Shown: positions 38,077 to 55,000 of the stretch, one piece after another
Layout: each line of letters begins with the position of its first letter
Position numbering within the stretch: the stretch's first letter is position 1
NCBI RefSeq assembly: GCF_964340395.1
Contig: NC_135565.1
Span: forward strand, 21,609,709-21,664,708
Length of the DNA stretch: 55,000 bases
Direction: 5' to 3'
DNA from: Glandiceps talaboti
Taxonomy: Eukaryota > Hemichordata > Enteropneusta > Spengelidae
Position numbers and translations under genes: made by a program
The notes under the pieces: model-generated
The model's input: only the letters and a program-made list of their open reading frames with translations
Database searches by the model: none
What the model was told of the DNA's origin: nothing

Positions 38077-38568
38077 ATAATTGACTATTCTGTAAATAGA
38101 GGGATAGAGGGGTGTTCATCTTGATATATAGAATGTGACAACCGCACCAAGGGTCGGAGGTGATACAGATATGGTAAAGCTTCCAAGACGAGAATGACAC
38201 TGAATGATAGCTAGTGAGATTTCAGTAATTACAAATGGGAGGGCGATGGGAATTAGTGGGGAGATTTTGGGGGAAGGAACACTCTTAAGAAAATACCAGA
38301 CTTAAACTGACCACGAAATATCACCTCTTGTTTGTGAGAATGTATCAGGTTGACCTATGATGTTATATAAGGAACATGATCAGACAGCGTAATATATAAT
38401 TTTGACGTTTTTGGTAAAACACACAGATATATAAATCCTAACTGTATCAAATGCCAGTGTTGTTACTGTACAAATCTATTATGGTGTACTGAAAAAACGA
38501 CTAATAAACGTATTGGTCAAATCCATGATTGGGGTATACCTTTATATGTTAATTATTAATAATTATAC

Positions 38569-38798
38569 CAATCTGATTAAAATCAGATGTAGATGTCGGC
38601 TAATCGTCCATTCTTATTTTACCTCGGTATTTTTGCTTCAATTAACCTTCGTGCACACATGTTTACGTTTTCGTCTTGATGGCCACCACAAGACCAAAAC
38701 ATAAACATGTATCACGAAGGCCATTTCAAGCAAAAATATAGAGGAAAAAATAACAGTGAACGATTAGCCGACATCTATATCGGATTTTAATCAGATTG
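38569..38798. mobile_element. Foldback (MITE-like) element, CAATCTG family, second copy
   Basis: Same termini and arm sequence as the 35998 copy, with the arms more diverged. The 9-bp target duplication TAATTATAC lies at 38560-38568 and 38799-38807. Confidence 0.85.
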
Positions 38799-38809
38799 TA
38801 ATTATACCA

Positions 38810-41140
38810 AAGTGAAATGTATCTCAATCGGGACGAATGCCTTTCACCTCTGACAGAATAAGTGATGTGTTCCCAAGTAGTGTCAAGTTATATTAACTAT
38901 GACGTCATAGAGATGTAGAGGTGTAGAACAATAGTCAAAATTCCGAATAATAATGTTTTTAAAATCGTAACACTATAATGCAACAATACAGTGAAAAACA
39001 TGAGTTGTTAAGTTTCGTTTCCTATAGGCATCATTGATAATGTTGAGTTGTAAATATGTTACAAAACTTTGGTTTTGACGACGAAGTTAGACATATTTTC
39101 AGCGATTGCCAAAATTACTTAACAAAAAGTATTATTTAAAAAAAACTCCCAACTCTTACGTACACAATACATGGCATTGTACGGAGACACGTGCAATGCA
39201 TCTTGGAACCGGCAACAGGTCTATATTCACTTATAAACATATAAATACATTTGTCACGTGATAAAAATGACTTTGAGTGAGTCAAGATCAGTGAGCAAAT
39301 AACAATTTACAGTGTATTTCAATAAATTTGTATACGAATAAATAAAGGCTGATAGTGGGATACTTTTTAATTAAAAGTATTCCCACTGAATACTGGCTGA
39401 TAGGGTGGTACGAAGGTTTTATTTTACAGACTACTACAGGTCCAGTGATGCATTCAACCAATTCGAGTGTGTAGAACAATGAGCTTGGGTTTGTGTACTC
39501 ACAGAAAATCCTGTATGCTTCCCCAACTGCTAGTCCTAAGGTTTAACACGTCACAGGAAGCCAATCTCTCGTACCGATGCGGGTGGTTAAAAAGGACAAT
39601 CTATTGCCGTTAACACAGCATAACAATCTTTGTAAATCGGTGGTCGTGTGGAAAAGTTCCAGCATCCCAATATCAACCAAAATTAAGCTGTCAACAGTCA
39701 GAAATGGCTCAAAACCGTTGTGGCTGGAGAAAACTTATGGTCGACTGCTGCGCAGCCGGCCGAACGATGATGAAGATGGTCGTGTGCAGCACGAAAATCG
39801 TGAAAAATCACAGAAGCAGTCTAAATCAATCATTAACTTGTGGGTATCAAATTTGGTTGGTACCACACTCGTCAGACAACCCTACTTTTCGGGATCTGAC
39901 TCATTGGCACTATTACAGTCCACGGACGATTCAGTGGACAAAAGAAATCAAATTCGACGAGTCGAGAGAGTTCATGTAATCCACCGGTCATATATTTTCA
40001 GGATGATTAGTTTAAAATACTCTGAATATGTACGTATAGTAATTCCACAGTTTTACAGAGATACAATTTTGTTTAATTGTCATTGTTTACTTGATGATAT
40101 TAGGTACATGGTTTGGTTTATGTATGTAAATCTGTAAATGATGCAATAATGGAAACGTCCAAGGAAGCACAAATTAGATGTACTGAAATAACTAATGAAC
40201 TCGAGCGTATTAAGATGAAAAGTAGCCATAGTATTTCTGTTATTTCTCTTTTCCGGGTGTTTTAGTTCCGTTTAATTTCAGAAGCAACCGTGCCTTATTA
40301 AATAAATACGATTTAATTTTGGGTGCGGACACAAAAATAACATTAATTTGATGTTATTGTGTATACAGCTATAACACTACATACAAAAATTCGCAGTTGA
40401 TGCGATACTGTTCACGGTATAAAATATTGCGTCTAAGTTATTGTACCTAACAAAATAATTAAAAAACAAAAAAAAACAAAAAAAAACGTTCTATTTGCAA
40501 CTAGTGCAGCTTTAAAGGTCGAAGCCTCGCTTTCAAACACAAAACGTCACTTCCCTGAACTATTTATTTTGTATGGCTTTAAACGAAATGATCGTTTAAC
40601 ATTGCCACTCAAATTGATATCGCCCCCCCCCCCCTCTATCCATTGTGGCATCCATGTCCTTCCCATGGCTCTTTCCTTGTCTATCCTTATTGATTTCCCA
40701 ACAGGAAAGTGTCAACTCCCGTGATAAATCCAACCCTACCACCAGACATCACACCACAACCGCTTTGCCACCATATCGGCAACAAACCCCCAAGGTATGT
40801 ATGTGGAATCTGTTTTCGTTTTTCCCATAATGCTTTACAAGGCTTAGCATTGTCCCACATTTCTCAAATACATACACCCATGGCTAGTGACAATGTGTTC
40901 CGTATGTGTGCAAATAAAAAACTGAATCTATGTAAACTTAATCATTTACCCCATGATGGTGCTCATTTTCTAATTGTGATGTGCTTCTTGTTTCGACCAA
41001 TCATCTGTGTTGTATATTTTATACCAAAGATTTCATACTATGACTACAGGCTTGGTGTATGCAAGAATATATAAAATTAATGCTAACATCCGCATACGTG
41101 TCCATGAACAGGCTATGTATTAAATATTATAATCAGAATT
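38810..41140. other. Intergenic stretch
   Basis: Apart from the doubtful LINE scrap at 39637, no gene recognised. The open frames at 39577-40137 and 40645-41074 have no convincing family match. A C run lies at 40623-40633. Confidence 0.4.
39637..39690 (+). mobile_element. Possible LINE RT C-terminal scrap
   Basis: The peptide VVWKSSSIPISTKIKL inside a longer open frame resembles the segment just before LYGSETW in many LINE reverse transcriptases. The expected continuation is not seen, so this is tentative. Confidence 0.28.
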
Positions 41141-41150
41141 GTTTGTAATA

Positions 41151-41309
<159 letters not shown>

Positions 41310-41867
41310 TGTTACACACAGTCTAGTGAAATTGCCCAATTCATGAGATGGGTAGGTAACTTTGCCCAATTCATGAAATAGTCAATCGTGTTGCCCATGG
41401 CCATGCCCAGGTTATGAAGTGGGTATGGTAAGATATGCCCAGTACATGAAATGAGCATCTTTTATAGGACACACACACAAAATATAGAATAAGAATCAAA
41501 CAACTTTATTATCATGTATTTACAAACTCATCACTTCACAATTCTTATTTTGTAGTAAATTCAGTGTAGCTTGTGTTTTTAATAGAGTTCGATAATCAAC
41601 ACCCCAGTTCAAATCTCTTGCCCCAAAAATTTAATTCCGGCCCTTTTATGCTTTACCAGATTAAGAACTCAGGTAAACTCCAAAACTACTGGGTAGATCG
41701 GTCTGAAATGTGGTGGTAACCTTCTTAGGGGTGTTTACATGACGAATTGTTCATGACAAAGTTATATGCAAATTAGGGCTAAAAATATGGCTTTTTTGGT
41801 CAAAAATCAGTAATTCCAAAAATTTGTAATAGAATTAATGACACCTGCGCTCGGGCAATATTTAACT

Positions 41868-41957
41868 AATAACACATGCCAGCGAGGGCAATATCACAAT
41901 TTAGTGCCATCGGGCTGGCACTAAATTGTGATATTGCCCGAGCGCATGTGTTATTAA
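41868..41957. mobile_element. Short hairpin element
   Basis: Perfect 23-bp arms (41887-41909 and 41916-41938, containing CAATATCACAATTTAGTGCC) separated by six bases, with an outer AATAACACATG/CATGTGTTATT pair. Probably a small foldback transposon. Confidence 0.55.
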
Positions 41958-42279
41958 TTTTATTACGCCGTCCACTCATCATTCATCCAATCATGATAGC
42001 AACTCTGTATTCATCAGCATTCATCATCGATAGAAATGTTTCCCTTTCAAGGTGCATTTCCAAATTGTACTTGCAGTTATGCATAGAATGCGGACATGGC
42101 ATGCATTATTTGTAGGAGCTAATCTGTAATTGTATTTATTCAAATTTCTGCAAGAAATAAACTTGTATGATTTACTGTAGTTAGTGTGCCATCTCGAGCG
42201 CGTAAAACTGGAAAATTTGTGCAGAAGATTTAAACTTATCGGACTTGTTCTTCTTAGTCATTAAAGTAGATCTTGTTAT

Positions 42280-42771
42280 CTATGTTATACCACCACCCTT
42301 GCGATTACATCGCGGTGCTTGCAATATAGTATAGCCTGAGATGGCAGATGAAAAATTTGCTTCTACTAAGGCTTGATTTCTCTCAGTAATCCAGGATTCA
42401 CTAATCATAAAAACGTCTGTACTATTTGAAAGAATCGAAGCACATAATGCTCCGACTTTACTATCCATTGATCTTGCATTCCTCAGAGTGAAGTTTACAC
42501 AGTCACATAAATAATATGACGAAGCTCTTTTAATTGAAGTTAGCGTACTACCTCTGACAGGAGTCGAAGCAAACTTGTAATCAGCATGACGTTTAAAGAC
42601 ACCAATAACGGTTGGAATTTTTCGAAATGAAGGACCGAAATTCACATAGCCTCCTCTCTTTCCACGAGGTCTTTTCCATCTCGTTGGTCTCAGCAAGACC
42701 CGATAAGTTATTTCTATCCAAGGTGGTACCAACTGCAAGTCTTCGTAGAGCGCGGAGTTCTTCTCGGCCAT
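42280..42771 (-). mobile_element. LINE ORF2 N-terminal endonuclease fragment
   Basis: Minus-strand frame contains NARSMDSKVGALCASILSNS, then DVFMISESWITE and ILQAPRCNRKGGGI, matching the start of the AP-type endonuclease of non-LTR retrotransposons (N-x-RS, ETW-like and GGG-V motifs). It stops after GGGIT, so only the first quarter of the domain is left. Confidence 0.75.
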
Positions 42772-43064
42772 ATTGAATTTGCATGACTTTGTCAGTGACT
42801 AGACTACCGGTAGAGAAGTTCGATAAAAACTCACAGACAAACACCAATACAGCCAGTGCCGACGTCCACAGGTACACCTGCATTACTATTGTACACGATG
42901 AGGTTAAGATTGATGGCTAAAGTGGCTATATTTGAAACATAAACCATAACCTTTCAAGAGCTTAAAACATGCGAGGCTGCTACCGAGAGTGCCACCAACA
43001 AAGTAGGTCATGTGATTCGATTCTGACCAATGACAGCTTGTGTAAGAACGTCAAGGTGTAATAA

Positions 43065-43215
43065 CACAATATGGTGCCTGCCCTCGGGCTGGCACTCTTT
43101 TCCAAAATTTTGATGATTAGCGAGGGCGCAGGCATCATCAACATTTTGGTAAAGAGTGCCAACCCTTGTGCAAGCACTAAATTGTGATATTGCTCTCGCT
43201 GACAGGTATTATTAT
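43065..43215. mobile_element. Second hairpin element related to that at 41868
   Basis: Inverted GGGCTGGCACTCTTTTCC and TAAAGAGTGCCAACCC arms around GCGAGGGCGCAGGC, followed by GCACTAAATTGTGATATTGC shared with the 41868 element. Lies just 3' of the gene B minisatellite. Confidence 0.5.
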
Positions 43216-43254
43216 TTAATCATAACTTAGCACCATGTAAAGCAACCTAATTCG

Positions 43255-43918
43255 ATGTAGTGGACATTCAAAGAAGTAGGCAAGCATGTATGCACACCAC
43301 ATCATGATGTAGTGGACATTCAAAGAAGTAGGCAAGCACGTATGCAAACCACATCATGATGTAGTGGACATTCAAAGAAGTAGGCAAGAACGAATGCAAA
43401 CCATATCATGATGTAGTGGTCATTCAAAGAAGTAGGCAAGCACGTATGTAAACTATATCATGATGTAGTGGACATTCAAAGAAGTAGGCAAGAACGAATG
43501 CAAACCATATCATGATGTAGTGGACATTCAAAGAAGTAGGCAAGAACGAATGCAAACTATATCATGATGTAGTGGACATTCAAAGAAGTAGGCAAGCATG
43601 TATGCAAACCATATCATGATGTAGTGGACATTCAAAGAAGTAGGCAAGCACAGATGCACACCATATCATGATGTAGTGGACATTCAAAGAAGTAGGCAAG
43701 CATGAATGGAAACTATATCATGATGTAGTGGACATTCAAAGAAGTAGGCAAGCATGAATGGAAACTATATCATGATGTAGTGGACATTCAAAGAAGTAGG
43801 CAAACATGAATGGAAACTATATCATGATGTAGTGGACATTCCAAGAAGTAGGCAAACATGAATGCAAACCATGTCATGATGTAGTGGACATTCAAAGAAG
43901 TAGGCAAGCAAGGAAGTG
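43255..43918. repeat. 52-bp minisatellite 3' of gene B, about 12-13 units
   Basis: Same unit as at 15470, in the same place after the stop codon of gene B. Sharing by A and B shows that it predates the gene duplication. Confidence 0.9.
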
Positions 43919-43921
43919 AAA

Positions 43922-53349
<9,428 letters not shown>

Positions 53350-53364
53350 TGTATGGATGTCGTC

Positions 53365-55000
53365 CTGCAAAAAGAAAAGTATAAAATAAAGTCTAATTTG
53401 AATCGTTAGCAGATTTCTTCAAAGATTTTTACCGCGATCTTGGCTGGTAAAATGATATTTCGCTGTTTCGTAATCAGTTCCGCACTACTCCAAATTGGGA
53501 GAAAACAATTTCTCCAAAGTTGGAGATTTTCCAAACTTAATGAAAATCAATGGGATAATACAGAAGTAACGAACTTGACTTGAGGAAGGTTCTACTATAA
53601 ATAAATAAGGTTAAATGTAACTTTTCATATAGTGCTTACTCTCCTGTATTCTTATGTTACGTTGTAAGAAACCTATAAATTCAAGAACTTTGGTAGTTTT
53701 ATGACCCACATCGTGTGTTTCTTAGGGGAATGTTTTGGTTAAAGGTCAATATTGTTTCATCGGTTAAATCTTTCCACTTAATATGTAGATAACTCACAGG
53801 AGCTGCCACTGTTGCGAAGTTCACCACTAGAGGGCGATCCGAAGGGTTGCCCAGCGAGTGAGAAGCACGAAGGGACACAGAATTTATGAGGTTTAAAATT
53901 TGAGAGCTCGGAAATATGCAAATAATAAAGGTCAAAGGTCAAACATAACGTCTAGCGATAGTAGTATGTATCTTCAATTCTTCAAAGTATTATTGTGATA
54001 TGTTCTAAATGGTCACAACTGGCAATATTTAACGATATTAAAGTTAACCCTTGCTCAGAACCAACACTCACCCCGCATCACCCATATGTACACAGGTGAA
54101 ATAGCAAAAATGCAAAATTATTCATGAAAAACGCGAACTGAAAATAACATCTTTGAGCTCAGGTTAACTTATCGCAAAATATTGCTAGCTGTTAGCATTT
54201 TGAAGAGATGACGTTTCATAACGAAATCTGAATAGTAGGGTTTCTAAATCTCTTGCACGGATGTCTTAAAATGTTATATTTTACACACCAATTTTTGTTT
54301 TATAGTGTAGCGCTTAAAAGTTACACGTAACTCTTCCGTCATTTCACGAATTTTGAGTTTTGAAGAAAATGAAACAAGAAATTGAAAAACGAGTTGTCCT
54401 GACTGTAACAACAATGCAGTCCTCTGTTTTGAAATCCTTACACTCAAGCTACTTAAGTTAGTGTCAATTCATGTTGGTTCAAAAAACACACTCAAAAGTG
54501 TTTACTATTGAAACACTTTCAACGCTGTAGGCCAATTAAATGAATAGGTGTTACGACAACACGGCGTCTCTCTCTTGTCACCAACTAAAAGTTTTTGGTC
54601 TAAAATGGTAGTTTGAGCTCTAGAAACACTTACCGGTTTCCTTTTATTGTTAATGTATATATTCTTAGCGTTGGAACTATCCAGAATTCATTACTAGTTC
54701 GGATATTTGATTTTTGTTATCGTTGTCCAAAATTATACATTTCAAAAATGGTAATTCGAAGTTTAATTATGATTTCATTTTAGATAGATGTGTAGTAACT
54801 ACAAAGACGCCCTATCAAATCTGGCTGATTTTCAAGTTTTCAATGCTCACGTACATACACCTATCAAACGATGCATATAATAATCTCTACAGGTAGGTCG
54901 CTCGTTCTCAGCTTCGTTTGTGACTTTGAATAAACAGTGAGTGAAGTATACTTCATATCAAGTTTTCCACATGTTACTAGTACTACACCATAAATCGACA
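53365..55000. other. Upstream region of gene B
   Basis: The first 100 bases are homologous to the region upstream of gene A; after that, no gene, element or long repeat recognised up to the window edge. Confidence 0.5.

Noticed and set aside
40645-41074. Possible PHD-like N-terminal protein of a LINE (PRYVCGICFRF)
   Set aside because: Only one Cys pair is present and the remaining zinc ligands are absent; too weak to annotate.
53699-53935. 78-codon open frame upstream of gene B
   Set aside because: No motif, no splice context, and a length expected by chance.

Overview
The window is animal nuclear DNA. It is AT-rich, its genes have six coding exons joined at GT-AG introns, and it is full of microsatellites, minisatellites, small foldback elements, a tRNA-derived SINE, LINE fragments and Penelope-like relics. 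Nothing looks bacterial or organellar. The gene families and repeats suggest an aquatic invertebrate, either an invertebrate deuterostome or a lophotrochozoan such as a brachiopod or mollusc. I cannot fix the species from sequence alone.

Three intact protein genes can be assembled, all on the minus strand. (1) At 3.8-12.5 kb lies a 305-aa cytosolic sulfotransferase (SULT) with all PAPS-binding motifs and the catalytic histidine, plus a plausible TATA box and a poly(A) signal. (2) At 16.5-31.0 kb is gene A, 498 aa. (3) At 43.9-53.3 kb is gene B, 501 aa, a tandem paralogue of A with the same six-exon structure and the same intron phases. A and B encode a short cytoplasmic tail and one membrane anchor, then an FkbM-type SAM methyltransferase domain, then a C-terminal region that I read as a degenerate NodB-like polysaccharide-deacetylase fold lacking most metal-binding and catalytic residues. 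A Golgi or ER glycan-modifying role is an inference.

Layout: 0-3.7 kb, intergenic with a GIY-YIG relic of a Penelope-like element; 3.8-12.7 kb, SULT with a 5.9-kb first intron full of tetranucleotide repeats; 12.7-15.4 kb, repeat-rich spacer; 15.4-31 kb, gene A, including a 6.9-kb array of a 49-bp minisatellite in intron 2; 31-43.2 kb, spacer with LINE and Penelope relics, foldback elements with 9-bp target duplications and one unidentified open frame; 43.2-53.4 kb, gene B, whose intron 2 is almost wholly a 51-bp minisatellite; 53.4-55 kb, nothing recognised.

The most unusual observation concerns two minisatellites built from exon edges of the A/B gene. The 51-bp unit in intron 2 contains the last bases of exon 2 plus its splice donor, so gene B has about 45 tandem copies of its own 5' splice site while gene A has only two or three. 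A 52-bp unit just 3' of the stop codon of both genes is a shortened copy of the end of the last coding exon, including its stop.
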